A DNA stretch of 64,000 nt from Rhizobium sp. Q54 (GCA_945861895.1 CAMAWF010000002.1:1-64000); one strand, 5' to 3'. Positions 8,742 through 17,569 are shown, numbered from the stretch's first letter. Notes: generated by a model not told the origin, from the sequence alone. Made by a program: numbers and translations.

Positions 8742-9512
8742 ATGACCATCGACCTCACCCGCACCCCCTCCTTCCGCCTCGACGGCAAGCGCGCGCTGGT
8801 GACCGGCGCCGGGCGCGGGATCGGCTTGGCGGCGGCAAGCGCGCTGGCGGACGCAGGCGCGCATGTCACGCTCGCCGCCCGCACCGCGAAGGAAGTCGAA
8901 GAAGCAGCCGACGCCATTCGCGCCCGCAAGCAAAAGGCCGAGCCGCTCACCCTCGACGTGCGCGATATCGATGCGGTGCGCGCGGCTCTGGCGGCGCATG
9001 AGCCGTTCGACATTCTCGTCAACAATGCCGGCACCAACCGGCCTGCGCCGTTCGTCGAGGTGACGGCCGAAGACTTCGACTTCGTTTTCGGCCTGAACGT
9101 GCGATCGGCCTATTTCGTGGCGCAGGCGGCGGCCCGGCGGATGATCGAGGGCAAGCGTCCTGGCTCCATCGTCAACATGTCGTCACAGATGGGTCACGTC
9201 GGCGGCGCCCGGCGCACGGTCTACTGCGCGAGCAAGCACGCGATGGAAGGCTTCAGCAAGGCGATGGCCATCGAACTTGCCCCGCACAAGATCCGCGTCA
9301 ACACGCTGGCGCCGACTTTCATCGAGACGCCGATGACCCGGCCGTTTTTCGAGAACGAAGCATTCCGCAAGGACGTGCTCGCCCGGATCAAACTCGGCCG
9401 CCTCGGACAGCTCGAAGACTTGACCGGCGCAATCGTGTTCCTCGCCTCCGATGCCTCCGCATTGATGACCGGCACGTCGCTGGTGATCGACGGCGGCTGG
9501 ACGGCGGAGTGA
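8742..9512 (+). CDS. Short-chain dehydrogenase/reductase (SDR)
   Basis: 256-residue classical SDR, NAD(P)-dependent oxidoreductase. Cofactor motif TGAGRGIG at residues 21-28, NNAG at 94-97, catalytic Ser147/148 (NMSS), Tyr161 and Lys165 (YCASK), and a C-terminal LVIDGGW typical of the gluconate-5-dehydrogenase/FabG-like branch. I place the start at 8742 because the open frame upstream is palindromic repeat sequence. Last gene of the cyclase/HisD-like operon, so likely acts on the same intermediate series. Substrate unknown. Confidence 0.88.
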   Translation: MTIDLTRTPSFRLDGKRALVTGAGRGIGLAAASALADAGAHVTLAARTAKEVEEAADAIRARKQKAEPLTLDVRDIDAVRAALAAHEPFDILVNNAGTNRPAPFVEVTAEDFDFVFGLNVRSAYFVAQAAARRMIEGKRPGSIVNMSSQMGHVGGARRTVYCASKHAMEGFSKAMAIELAPHKIRVNTLAPTFIETPMTRPFFENEAFRKDVLARIKLGRLGQLEDLTGAIVFLASDASALMTGTSLVIDGGWTAE

Positions 9513-9523
9513 GGCAGACTCAC

Positions 9524-9550
9524 TTCCCTCTCCCGCAAGGGGAGAGGGAA
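9524..9550. terminator. Bidirectional stem-loop between convergent genes
   Basis: Perfect 11-bp stem TTCCCTCTCCC (9524-9534) / GGGAGAGGGAA (9540-9550) with a 5-base loop. It lies between the converging SDR and hydroxyacid dehydrogenase genes. It is also a short member of the CCTCCCC repeat family, so its terminator role is inferred. Confidence 0.5.
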
Positions 9551-9574
9551 ATGAGAGTCTGGCCACGCCGAGTT

Positions 9575-10555
9575 TTATTTCTTCAGCACCTGCGGATTGA
9601 CGCAATTTGGCGGCGTGCGGCCCTCGACGATGGCGAGCACGTTGTCGGCCACGATGTTCGCCATCGTTTCGCGCACTTCCATCACCGCGCTACCGAGATG
9701 CGGCGTGAGCACGACATTCTTCATCTTGCGCAATTTCGCGGCGACCTTCGGCTCATGCTCGAACACGTCGAGCCCGGCGCCGGCGATCTGTTTTTTTGCC
9801 AGTGCGCGGATCAGCGCCGCCTCGTCGATGATGGCGCCGCGCGCGGTGTTGACGATGAACGCCGTCGGCTTCATCTGCGCGAATTCGCGCGCGCCGATCA
9901 TGTGGCGCGTCTGCGCGTTCAGCGGAGGATGCAGCGAGACGAAATCGGATTCCTTGAGCAGCCGGTCGAGCGGCACATATTCCATTCCGACGTCGCGCTC
10001 CGCGTCCGGCTTGCGGCGCGGTCCCCAATACAGCACCCGCATGCCGAAACCATGCGCGCGGCGCGCGGTCGCGTTGGCGATGCGCCCGCCGCCGCCGACC
10101 AGGCCGATGGTCTTGCCATAGACCGCGGCGCCGGCAAGATGGTTCGACTGCGAACCGGGAAAGCGGCTTGCGCGCACCATGCGGTCGCCTTCGACGATGC
10201 GCCGCGCCACCGCAATCAGCAGCCCGAAATGAATGTCCGCCGTGGCCTCGCCGACGATCGGCGGCACCACCGTGACCGGAATTCCCCGCCGGGTCGCTTC
10301 CGCCACGTCGATATAGTCCGCGTTGATCGACATCGAGCAGATCGCGCGCAGTTTCGGATTGGCCGCGAGCACAGCGCGGTCGATCTTGTCGTGCAGCAGC
10401 GAAAACAGGATATCGGCCCTGCGAACGCCCGCGATCAATTTCGACTTGGCGATGATCTTGCTCGAATCCGGATTGATCGTGACGGCGCCGAGCGCGCGCA
10501 ATCTTTTAAGTGCGCCGGGCGCAACCGGCTGGGTGACAAAAATTCGCGGGCGCAT
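9575..10555 (-). CDS. D-isomer 2-hydroxyacid dehydrogenase
   Basis: 326 residues, NAD-dependent reduction of 2-keto acids. The Rossmann motif is GLVGGGGRIANATA (about 151-164), and the catalytic triad is Arg239 (NTARG), Glu268 (HEP) and His286 (TPHLGSA). Length is normal. The start at 10555 overlaps the preceding stop (TGATG), indicating coupling; a GTG 12 bases earlier is possible. Third gene of a minus-strand operon with the M24 protein and the phosphohistidine-domain protein. Confidence 0.88.
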   Translation of the reverse strand: MRPRIFVTQPVAPGALKRLRALGAVTINPDSSKIIAKSKLIAGVRRADILFSLLHDKIDRAVLAANPKLRAICSMSINADYIDVAEATRRGIPVTVVPPIVGEATADIHFGLLIAVARRIVEGDRMVRASRFPGSQSNHLAGAAVYGKTIGLVGGGGRIANATARRAHGFGMRVLYWGPRRKPDAERDVGMEYVPLDRLLKESDFVSLHPPLNAQTRHMIGAREFAQMKPTAFIVNTARGAIIDEAALIRALAKKQIAGAGLDVFEHEPKVAAKLRKMKNVVLTPHLGSAVMEVRETMANIVADNVLAIVEGRTPPNCVNPQVLKK

Positions 10556-11838
10556 CAGCGCAGCCACCGGACGATGCCGGCAACGCCGTCAACCGCGCAT
10601 TGCGACCCGTCGGGAATTTGCCGCGTCGCGTCGAGCACGCCGAGCACCATCGGAATGCCGCGCTCGCGCGCGAGCGAGGCAAGATGCGAGGTCGAGCCGC
10701 CGAGTTCCGCCACCACGCCGGCAACGCGCGGCAGCACATGGACGAGCGCCGGCCCCGCCACCTTGGTCACCAGAATATCGCCGGGCGCAACGCGCGAAAG
10801 TTCGCATTCGCAATTCACCACCACGGCGCGGCCGGCGCCCCAGCCGATGCCGGCCGGATGTCCGTTGAGGCCGGGATGCGTGAGCCAGATCGCGTCCGGC
10901 ACCACCGCCGGCTCGACGTGCAACGGCCGCGCCTGCAACAGCTTGAAGCCCGCATCGTCCATCGCCCATTCGATTTCGACCGGTCCGCCGATGACCTGTT
11001 CGGCCTTGCGCAACATGCGCCCGAGCGCCACGGCCTGGCCGGGCGCAAGACAAGGCGCGCTGACCAGATCGTCGGGCACCAGCTGCGGCGCGGCGCTGGC
11101 GCCATGCTCGCAGGTGTCGCGGTGGCCTTTGCGGCCCGCCTCGATCTTGCGCAGGAATCCATTTTTGCCGAGCAGGATGCGGTCCGGCACCACTTCGCCT
11201 TGCGCGATCGCCGAGCCGAGCCCCCAGGTGGCGCTCAGCAGCATGTGGCCTTCGGCGGTCTCGCTCAGACCGCCGCCCGATGCGCGCGCCGCCACCAGCG
11301 GCTGAATGAGCACCGCCATCGCCGTGTCGGCGGGGCTGAGTTGATGATTTTCCATGTAGCGGCGCGCATGCGAGGTCCACAGTGCCGCCCAGCAGGCGCG
11401 CACCGCGGTGAGGAATTCCGCCTCATCGCTCAGACCAAGAAAGCTTTCGAACTGGCCGGCGAAGTTCGCCCCCTTGCGGTCTTCGATCAACGCCGAGGAG
11501 CGCACGACGCCGAGCGCGCCCGGGTGCAGCATCTGCACGCGCCAGGCCGCGAGCAGCGGCGTGAGAATTTCCGGCGCGATCGGCTGCTCATAAAGCGCGA
11601 TGCGGATGGCTACCGAGAGCCGGCGCTGCTCGGACAGAGTGCCGGCATTGTAGCGGACGACATCCTTCGCAAGACCGAGCGCGTGCAGCTGCCGCCAATA
11701 GGCCGCGGCGGTGAGGCAAAATCCACCCGGCGTCGGCAATCCCGCGCGCCCGAGCGCCGCCAGATTCGCCGCCTTGGGGCCGACATATTCGGCGAAGTCT
11801 GCCTCCGGGGCGTCGAGCGGAATTACGAACGTGGTCAT
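10555..11838 (-). CDS. ATP-grasp plus phosphohistidine domain protein (PEP-synthase-like, no PEP barrel)
   Basis: 427 residues. The N-terminal part resembles the ATP-grasp domain of PEP synthase / pyruvate phosphate dikinase (GPKAANLA near the start, VVRSSALIED, FAGQFES). The C-terminal part is the mobile phosphohistidine domain with its catalytic His at about 385 in GGSTSHLASLARERGIPMVLG (written in two parts: GGSTSHLAS and ARERGIPMVLG). The large C-terminal PEP-binding barrel of PpsA is absent, so the acceptor must differ; rifampicin phosphotransferase shows that such modules can phosphorylate small molecules. The ATG at 11838 is 4 bases after the M24 stop. I infer ATP-dependent phosphorylation of an unknown substrate. 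Confidence 0.78.
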   Translation of the reverse strand: MTTFVIPLDAPEADFAEYVGPKAANLAALGRAGLPTPGGFCLTAAAYWRQLHALGLAKDVVRYNAGTLSEQRRLSVAIRIALYEQPIAPEILTPLLAAWRVQMLHPGALGVVRSSALIEDRKGANFAGQFESFLGLSDEAEFLTAVRACWAALWTSHARRYMENHQLSPADTAMAVLIQPLVAARASGGGLSETAEGHMLLSATWGLGSAIAQGEVVPDRILLGKNGFLRKIEAGRKGHRDTCEHGASAAPQLVPDDLVSAPCLAPGQAVALGRMLRKAEQVIGGPVEIEWAMDDAGFKLLQARPLHVEPAVVPDAIWLTHPGLNGHPAGIGWGAGRAVVVNCECELSRVAPGDILVTKVAGPALVHVLPRVAGVVAELGGSTSHLASLARERGIPMVLGVLDATRQIPDGSQCAVDGVAGIVRWLR

Positions 11839-11842
11839 CGGA

Positions 11843-13111
11843 TCATTTGACGTGATCGCCGTAGCCCGGCAGCGGATCGACGACAGTGATCTGCTTGACC
11901 GGGAAGTTCGACACGATCTCAATCGAGTCCTTGTGCACGATCAGCATTTCCTCGATGCGAACGCCGTAGCGGAATCGTTTTCCGTGCTGGGTCTCGAGCG
12001 CGAAGGTCATGCCTTCCAGGATCTCGACCGGGTGATCGAGCGACCAGATGCGTGAAATCACCGGCGGATCGTATTGCGCGAGACCGAGACCGTGGCCCCA
12101 CAGATTGGCGGCGGCCTGGTCTTCGTCCTCGTAGCCCCAGGTCTCCATCGCCGACGGCCATTTGAGCGCGATGTCGCGCGTGGTGGCACCGGCCTTCACC
12201 GCACCGATCGAGTCGTACAGCCACTTGAATGCGGTGTCGTAGGTGTCCTTCTGCTCCTTGGAAGGCTCCTTGCCGACGCAGTAGGTGCGGTAATAGCAGG
12301 ACTTGTAGCCGTTCCAGGTGAGCGCGGCCAAATCCATGAACACGATGTCGCCGGGCTGGATGATGCGGTCGGAGAAGTTGCGCCAGTTCGGCCAGGTGTT
12401 CGGGCCGGACGACACGATGACGTCCTCGACGTCTTCCATGCCGGGAATATCGTAGAGATACTTCATCAGATGCGCGGTCACCTGGTTTTCGGTGATGCCA
12501 GGGCGCAGGAACTTCATGCACTCCCAGTGCGTGGCGTCGCCGATGGCGCCGACGATGCGGAAGCATTCCTGTTCGTCGAGACTTTTGACCGCGCGCGCTT
12601 CCATCATCGGGGTCATGCCGTCGACCCAGTTGATGTTCTTTTCCTTGAAAACCTGAATCATGTTGATGTCGACGAAGTCGACGCCGAGCTTCTGCCCGGC
12701 AACGCCATTGTCCTTCATCGCCTGGATGACGGCGGCGGCGAACTTGTTCACCTGTTGCGTCGAGGCCGGACCGGCCGCGCCTTTGATCCAGGCGAACGAG
12801 TGGCGGACGTTTTCCTTCGGGATCCACGGTGAATGCCGCTCGATCTGAAATCCAAGATCGCCCTGTTCGAACAGAATTGGTCGTCCGTCGCCGCATAGCA
12901 TGGCGTAGCGCAGACCGGGTTTGAGCCGGTTCCAACCCGGTGTCAGCGTGCCGGTGATGTAGCGCACGTTCTCGTCGTACATGCAGAGCATGGCGCCAAG
13001 GCCGTGCTTCTTCATCATCTTGCGCGCGCGCTCGATACGGTATTCGCGCAGGCGCTCCCAGTTGACCCGCTGCTGCCAATCGAGACCGACGGTGCCGAAA
13101 TTCGCTCCCAT
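11843..13111 (-). CDS. M24 (Xaa-Pro peptidase/creatinase) family protein with altered metal site
   Basis: 422 residues: an N-terminal creatinase-like domain followed by a pita-bread M24 domain. The first metal Asp (VFMD), a His (WGHGLG) and two Glu (ALETQ, RIEEML) are present. The second metal Asp, normally in GYxSDxTRT, is replaced: the segment reads GYKSCYYRT. It is therefore probably not a normal metallopeptidase; M24 relatives include creatinase (metal-free) and the DMSP lyase DddP. First gene of its operon and divergent from a LysR regulator, 118 bases away, which is the likely controller. Confidence 0.75.
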   Translation of the reverse strand: MGANFGTVGLDWQQRVNWERLREYRIERARKMMKKHGLGAMLCMYDENVRYITGTLTPGWNRLKPGLRYAMLCGDGRPILFEQGDLGFQIERHSPWIPKENVRHSFAWIKGAAGPASTQQVNKFAAAVIQAMKDNGVAGQKLGVDFVDINMIQVFKEKNINWVDGMTPMMEARAVKSLDEQECFRIVGAIGDATHWECMKFLRPGITENQVTAHLMKYLYDIPGMEDVEDVIVSSGPNTWPNWRNFSDRIIQPGDIVFMDLAALTWNGYKSCYYRTYCVGKEPSKEQKDTYDTAFKWLYDSIGAVKAGATTRDIALKWPSAMETWGYEDEDQAAANLWGHGLGLAQYDPPVISRIWSLDHPVEILEGMTFALETQHGKRFRYGVRIEEMLIVHKDSIEIVSNFPVKQITVVDPLPGYGDHVK

Positions 13112-13200
13112 GACGTCCTCCCCTCGCGGCGCGTTATTCGCGCCCGTTGTTTCGATAAGGATGCTAAGCGGATAGCGCGCCCGACCGAAATAATATATTC

Positions 13201-13212
13201 TGCCCTAGGGCA
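13201..13212. promoter_or_regulatory. Perfect 12-bp palindrome in LysR/M24 divergent region
   Basis: TGCCCTAGGGCA is a perfect palindrome, 27 bases before the LysR ATG and immediately after an AT-rich AATAATATATTC stretch that could be a promoter element. Its place between a LysR gene and its divergent operon suggests the regulator's binding site. It is T-N10-A rather than the classic T-N11-A. Confidence 0.5.
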
Positions 13213-13229
13213 TCAGGTTTTCTAATGTC

Positions 13230-14204
13230 GTGAGTGTCATGCAAAACATACCCTTGCGTCAGATTCGCGCCGTCATTGCGGTGTGCGAAGAAGGCTCCTT
13301 CACCCGCGCCGCGGAACGGGAAAACGCCACCCAATCGGGTATTTCACAGCACGTCGCCGCGGTTGAGCGCGCGCTCGGCGTCCAACTGTTCGAACGTTCG
13401 GCCGGCGGCGTTGCCGCCACCCCGGCGGGAATGCGCTACTACAAAAGCTGCGTCGAGGCGGTCGGCACGCTCGAACATGCCGCCGAGCAAGCGCGCGCGC
13501 TCGCCGGCCAGGTCACCGGCGAATTGCGCATCGGGCTGATGCCGACATTTACCCGCGCGGTGCTGGCGCCGGTGCTGGAAGACTTCGTGCCGCGCTGCCC
13601 GGAAGTGCGGCTGCACATCGTCGAAGGCTATAGCGGGCTGCTCACCGAAATGGTGCTCGGCGGCGATCTCGACTTTGCCGTGGTGCCGGCCTTCGAGGGC
13701 ACGGTCGGTTTGAAATCGCGGCTGCTGGTGCGCGACCGCGAAATGCTGATCTCCGGCCCGCGCCGCGGACTGACGCCGCTCGCACCGGTCCGGCTCAAGG
13801 ACTGCATACCGCTCAAGATCGTGGTGCCGGGCCCGCACAATATCCGCCGGCGCAATCTCGATACTTATTTCCAGACCCACGGCGTCGAGATCGCGGCGAT
13901 GCTGGAAATGGATGCGATGATTGCCACGCTGGAATTCGTCGCGCGCTCGGAATGGGTAACGGTGCTCCCCAGCGTGATTTCGGTGAACGACATCGGCAAG
14001 AGCGAACTCATCGTCAATCCGATTGTGGCGCCGGAACTGCACGCCGAATTCGTGGTGATCCAGCCAACGCGGCGCACGCTCAGCACCCATGCGCGCATGT
14101 TCCTCGAACGCTTCGAGGCGGAGGTCAGCCATATTCACGAGGTGTGGGACGCAGCGATCGGCGCGCCGAAGCAAGTGCCCTCTCCCCGCATGCAGTCAGC
14201 ATAA
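13230..14204 (+). CDS. LysR-family transcriptional regulator
   Basis: About 324 residues. The N-terminal winged helix-turn-helix (LRQIRAVIAVCEEGSFTRAA, then SGISQHVAAVERALGVQLFER) is typical, followed by a periplasmic-binding-like effector domain (LRIGLMPTF onward). The start may be GTG 13230 or ATG 13239. It resembles the CbbR/CynR-like catabolic regulators in layout. It faces the M24/phosphohistidine/hydroxyacid dehydrogenase operon with a palindromic site between, so it likely controls that operon in response to a pathway intermediate. Confidence 0.88.
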   Translation: MSVMQNIPLRQIRAVIAVCEEGSFTRAAERENATQSGISQHVAAVERALGVQLFERSAGGVAATPAGMRYYKSCVEAVGTLEHAAEQARALAGQVTGELRIGLMPTFTRAVLAPVLEDFVPRCPEVRLHIVEGYSGLLTEMVLGGDLDFAVVPAFEGTVGLKSRLLVRDREMLISGPRRGLTPLAPVRLKDCIPLKIVVPGPHNIRRRNLDTYFQTHGVEIAAMLEMDAMIATLEFVARSEWVTVLPSVISVNDIGKSELIVNPIVAPELHAEFVVIQPTRRTLSTHARMFLERFEAEVSHIHEVWDAAIGAPKQVPSPRMQSA

Positions 14205-14250
14205 CGCTTACACCACCATCCACGCGCATATAGCACCCTAGGAACGGATA

Positions 14251-15261
14251 ATGCCGAAAGAGCTACGTACACACTACTTGGTCAAGTCCGCTTCCAGGTA
14301 CGCCGGTACAAAATTTAAGACCCTGTCCGCCAGCGCCGCTCTTTGGCGGGCAGAAGATTTGACGTACGATGCAGAGTTGCTACGCGAACTCCGACAAACC
14401 ACGCATACGAGCGAATTGTCGTTCGGAAATAGAGCCGAAACTTATGAAATCTTCGCGTATTACGCAGTTGGGCTTGTCACCTGCCTTGAATGGCATGCAC
14501 GATCGCGGCTTGTGGATTTATTGTTATTCAAACCAAACAGCATCAAGGCCGAAGACGTCAAAAATATCGCCACGCTCGCGATAAGTCAGATGATTGCCGA
14601 AGGGGTCACAATCCCACATTTACTCGGTGCCGCCACTAACGTATCCCGGCTCACCGAGTACCTGAAGATATTTGAACGCGTATTCGAGGGACTCGGAATC
14701 CAAATAGATATCGAGAAGAAGTTACGAAGGACAAAAACCGCAGTTCTGTTACATCGGGTGGGTGCAGACAATAGCGTCTACAGCATCATGGAGATACTTT
14801 TTGAAACCCGAAATCACCTAGTTCATGAAATTGATTTCGGGATTATTGGGCATCATTCCATACGAGATATGTGGTCGGTGGACGACGCTATTGAATACGG
14901 GAAGTCTGTCGTTTCTTGCATCAAATTGATTGAATCTCACGTCACAAAGAGCGCTCCTGCGGAGTTTCCAAATAGACTACGTGCAGACGGCACTGAAGAG
15001 GACGAATTAGAACAGCTAACGACTAAAATCTCCGAACTCGAGTCGAAGCTCACGGACAAAATCGAAAAACTTGGAGACGGCGAAGAAATTTGGAATGAAG
15101 CCCTCTCAATGAGTCAAAACGCGCGTAACAAGGAACTGGCTTTTCTTGAACAGGCTGAATTTCTGCGTCCAATACGCCCTCTCGATGTACGACGATCATT
15201 CCAAATTGAACTACTTAAGACGCGCTTGGCATTCTTGCTGTTGTTAAAGTCAGAGCTTTAG
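14251..15261 (+). CDS. Orphan HEPN-like protein (predicted RNase), AT-rich
   Basis: 336 residues, no family recognised by name. Residues 187-192 read RNHLVH in FETRNHLVHEID, matching the Rx4H active-site motif of HEPN domains with the usual polar Asn after Arg; the surroundings are predicted helical. A coiled-coil-like acidic segment follows (about 245-285, EEDELEQLTTKISELES). No signal or membrane segment. Base use is plainly AT-richer than both neighbours (many ATA, TTA, AAT codons), suggesting transfer. HEPN proteins are often RNases of toxin-antitoxin or abortive-infection systems; no antitoxin gene or nucleotidyltransferase is adjacent. The catalytic role is inferred from the motif alone. 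Confidence 0.55.
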   Translation: MPKELRTHYLVKSASRYAGTKFKTLSASAALWRAEDLTYDAELLRELRQTTHTSELSFGNRAETYEIFAYYAVGLVTCLEWHARSRLVDLLLFKPNSIKAEDVKNIATLAISQMIAEGVTIPHLLGAATNVSRLTEYLKIFERVFEGLGIQIDIEKKLRRTKTAVLLHRVGADNSVYSIMEILFETRNHLVHEIDFGIIGHHSIRDMWSVDDAIEYGKSVVSCIKLIESHVTKSAPAEFPNRLRADGTEEDELEQLTTKISELESKLTDKIEKLGDGEEIWNEALSMSQNARNKELAFLEQAEFLRPIRPLDVRRSFQIELLKTRLAFLLLLKSEL

Positions 15262-15337
15262 ATTTTGGCACTGGAGAGCAATCGTAGAAGATCATTGTTG
15301 ACGTTACTCGTTACTGAGCAAGCTCAATGTCCAAAAA

Positions 15338-16312
15338 TCAGACCGCCATCCACGCCCCATCGGCATCGACCGACTTGAACACCGCTTCAAGCGCCGCCGC
15401 GGTTTGCAGGATTCCCGCGGGCGGAATCGGAAACGCGCCCTGCCCCATCGCGGCCTTGGCGAAATACTCGATATTGCGGCCGAGGTGATTGTCGGGCGGG
15501 CGGTCGATCGTTTCCGGCTCCTTGCCGGCGCGGTGCACGATCAGCCGCGTCTCGCTCACGCTTTCCGCCCAGCAAGCTTCGCCATAGATCGCGAAGCGCC
15601 AGACGAACGGCGTCTTCATCGTGGTGGCAAGCGTGCCGGTCGCGCCGTTCTCGAACTCGATCAACGCCGAGGTGGTGTCGCCGGTCGGAAGCTTCAACAC
15701 GCGCGCTTTCGACAGCGCGCTGATGCGCCTCAAAGGCCCGACCATATCGCGAAAGCAATCGAGCACGTGGATGCCCATGCCGGTCATGCCGCCAGCACGG
15801 CTTTCCTCCGCCCGCAGCCGCCAACTGTCAGCCGGATAGGCGGCGAGCCAATCGTGGCTGTAATTTCCTTCCGCATGCATGATGGTGCCGAACGCGCCCG
15901 CGGCCTTGACCTCGGCGAGCGCGCGCATCGAGGGCATCAGCCGAAAATGATGGCCGACGGCGATGACGATGCCGGCGCGCTTGCACGCATCCAGCGCGGC
16001 CTGCGCGTCCGCTTTGCTGAGCGCGAACGGCTTTTCGCAGTAGATGTGCTTATTCGCCGCGGCGGCGGCTTCCACTTGCGCGCGATGCCTGGTATGCGGC
16101 GTGGCCAGAAACACGGCCTGGATCGCCGGATCGGCCAGCACCTCCTGCAATGAGGTGCCGATGGCAATCTTATGCTCGGCGGCAAAATCGCGCACGCTGT
16201 CGGGTTCGAGCGTCACCCCGCGCGTAAAGCGGATCGGCGCGCCGACATCGCGCGCCGCCTCCACCAGCTTCTTGCCCCACCAACCGAGGCCGACGATCGC
16301 GGTGTTCAACAT
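15338..16312 (-). CDS. Gfo/Idh/MocA-family oxidoreductase
   Basis: 324 residues. N-terminal Rossmann motif VGLGWWGKK (about 7-15), family motif CEKPFAL with the catalytic-side Lys at about 94, then the GFO_IDH_MocA C-terminal alpha/beta domain. NAD(P)-dependent oxidation of a hydroxyl group on a sugar or cyclic polyol is the family role. Last gene of a minus-strand set after a 113-base gap containing a palindromic repeat. Substrate unknown. Confidence 0.85.
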   Translation of the reverse strand: MLNTAIVGLGWWGKKLVEAARDVGAPIRFTRGVTLEPDSVRDFAAEHKIAIGTSLQEVLADPAIQAVFLATPHTRHRAQVEAAAAANKHIYCEKPFALSKADAQAALDACKRAGIVIAVGHHFRLMPSMRALAEVKAAGAFGTIMHAEGNYSHDWLAAYPADSWRLRAEESRAGGMTGMGIHVLDCFRDMVGPLRRISALSKARVLKLPTGDTTSALIEFENGATGTLATTMKTPFVWRFAIYGEACWAESVSETRLIVHRAGKEPETIDRPPDNHLGRNIEYFAKAAMGQGAFPIPPAGILQTAAALEAVFKSVDADGAWMAV

Positions 16313-16330
16313 TGTTCCATGCTCTCAACT

Positions 16331-16418
16331 TGTCATGGCCGGGCTTGTCCCGGCCATCCCGCTTAGGAGGGCACTGCGTCCCTTGTCGGGATCACCGGGA
16401 CGAGCCCGGTGATGACAG
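16331..16418. repeat. Palindromic repeat, GTCATGGCCGGGC family
   Basis: TGTCATGGCCGGGCTTGTCC...CCGGGACGAGCCCGGTGATGACA: the ends TGTCAT and ATGACA and the inner CCGGGCTTGTCCCGG / CCGGGACGAGCCCGG blocks are complementary or self-complementary. Lies between the GST and Gfo/Idh genes. Confidence 0.8.
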
Positions 16419-16425
16419 TGTGTGA

Positions 16426-17076
16426 TTAGACCGCCGCCGGGGCGCCCGGCTGTTTGAGCGGATGCGCCTTCGCGAAGGCGTCGATCTTCATGCAGGCTTC
16501 GGCGATCCGGTTTACCGTCGGATAAGGCGCGGTATCGACGCCAAAAAATTTCGCGCCGGCGGTCTGGCTAGCGAGGCAGATGTCAGCCAGCGTCACGTTA
16601 TCGCCCTGGCAAAAGCGTCCGGTCTCCTTTTCGCCGGCAAGATGTTCTTCGAGCGCGCCGAGCGCGGTCGCGATCCAGTGCCGGCACCACTTCATCCGCG
16701 CCGGTTCGTCGAGCTTGAATTCCTTTTCGAGGTATTCGCGCACGCGCGGCACCACCAGCGGATGAGAATCGCAGGCGACGATCTGCGCCAGCCCGCGCAC
16801 CCGCGCACGCGCACGCGGATCGGCCGGCAGCAGCGGCGGCTTGGGATGCAGCTCATCGATATATTCGATGATCGCGAGCGACTCGTAAAGCGCCGGCCCG
16901 TCGCCGTCGATCAACGCCGGGATCGCCATCATCGGATTGACCGCGCGGAATTTCGGATCGCGCTGGTGGCCTTTCATCAGGTCCACTTCGACGACCTCGG
17001 GCGTGAGACCCTTGAGGTTGAGCGCGATGCGCACCCGGTAGGTGGCGAGCGAGCGCCAGAACGAAAACAGTTTCAT
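16426..17076 (-). CDS. Glutathione S-transferase, maleylacetoacetate/maleylpyruvate isomerase-like
   Basis: 216 residues. Zeta-class features: N-terminal SFWRSLATYRVRIALNLKG (the SxxxxRVRIAL glutathione-site pattern), INPMMAIPALIDGDG-like segment with ESLAIIEYIDE, and a C-terminal HPLKQPGAP close to the ending of maleylacetoacetate isomerases. It would isomerise a maleyl ring-cleavage product using glutathione. In a region with ring hydroxylases this fits a gentisate- or homogentisate-like lower pathway, but no ring-cleavage dioxygenase with certain identity is next to it. Confidence 0.75.
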   Translation of the reverse strand: MKLFSFWRSLATYRVRIALNLKGLTPEVVEVDLMKGHQRDPKFRAVNPMMAIPALIDGDGPALYESLAIIEYIDELHPKPPLLPADPRARARVRGLAQIVACDSHPLVVPRVREYLEKEFKLDEPARMKWCRHWIATALGALEEHLAGEKETGRFCQGDNVTLADICLASQTAGAKFFGVDTAPYPTVNRIAEACMKIDAFAKAHPLKQPGAPAAV

Positions 17077-17097
17077 TGTGTCACCTTTGATAAACGA

Positions 17098-17538
17098 TCA
17101 GCTTTTGGTGCCGCCGGCATCGGGCTTGAGACCCGCAGCCTCGACACCGGCAATGGCGCAGACCTCGTCCTTGTCCGCCGTGTCGCCGGATATGCCGACG
17201 GCGCCGATGATGTGGCCGCCGCCGTCCTTGATCAGCACGCCGCCGGGATTGGGAACCAGCCGGCCGCCGCTGGCGCCCACGATGGCGGTCAGGAAGTTTG
17301 GATTTTGCGCCGCGCGTTCCATCATCGTGCGCGATCCCCAGCCCATGCCTAAGGCGCCCCAGGCTTTGCCGAAACCGATTTCGAAGCGCAGGATACCGGA
17401 CCCGTCCTCGCGCTTGGCGGCGACCACATGGCCGCCGGCATCGAGCACCACGACGGTTTGCGGCATGCAATTGGTCTCCCGCGCCTTCTTCAGCGCGGCA
17501 TCGACGATGACGGAAGCTTTCGCGAGAGTGAGAGACAT
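17098..17538 (-). CDS. GlcG/HbpS-family (DUF336) protein
   Basis: 146 residues, alpha/beta domain of the GlcG/HbpS type (VVVLDAGGHVVAAKRED, VGASGGRLVPNPGGVLI, GAVGISGDTADKDEVCAIAG). Family members bind haem or sit beside glycolate and aromatic catabolic genes; the biochemical role is not settled. The start at 17538 has a GGAG site; the frame upstream is the neighbouring gene's flank. Between the GST and an HIBADH-like dehydrogenase in one operon. Confidence 0.82.
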   Translation of the reverse strand: MSLTLAKASVIVDAALKKARETNCMPQTVVVLDAGGHVVAAKREDGSGILRFEIGFGKAWGALGMGWGSRTMMERAAQNPNFLTAIVGASGGRLVPNPGGVLIKDGGGHIIGAVGISGDTADKDEVCAIAGVEAAGLKPDAGGTKS

Positions 17539-17569
17539 ACCAAACTCCAATCTTTCTTGAGGTTTGAGA

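Noticed and set aside
9509..11305. 598-residue plus-strand open frame
   Set aside because: Runs antisense to two well-supported minus-strand genes and is Arg/His-rich with no motifs.
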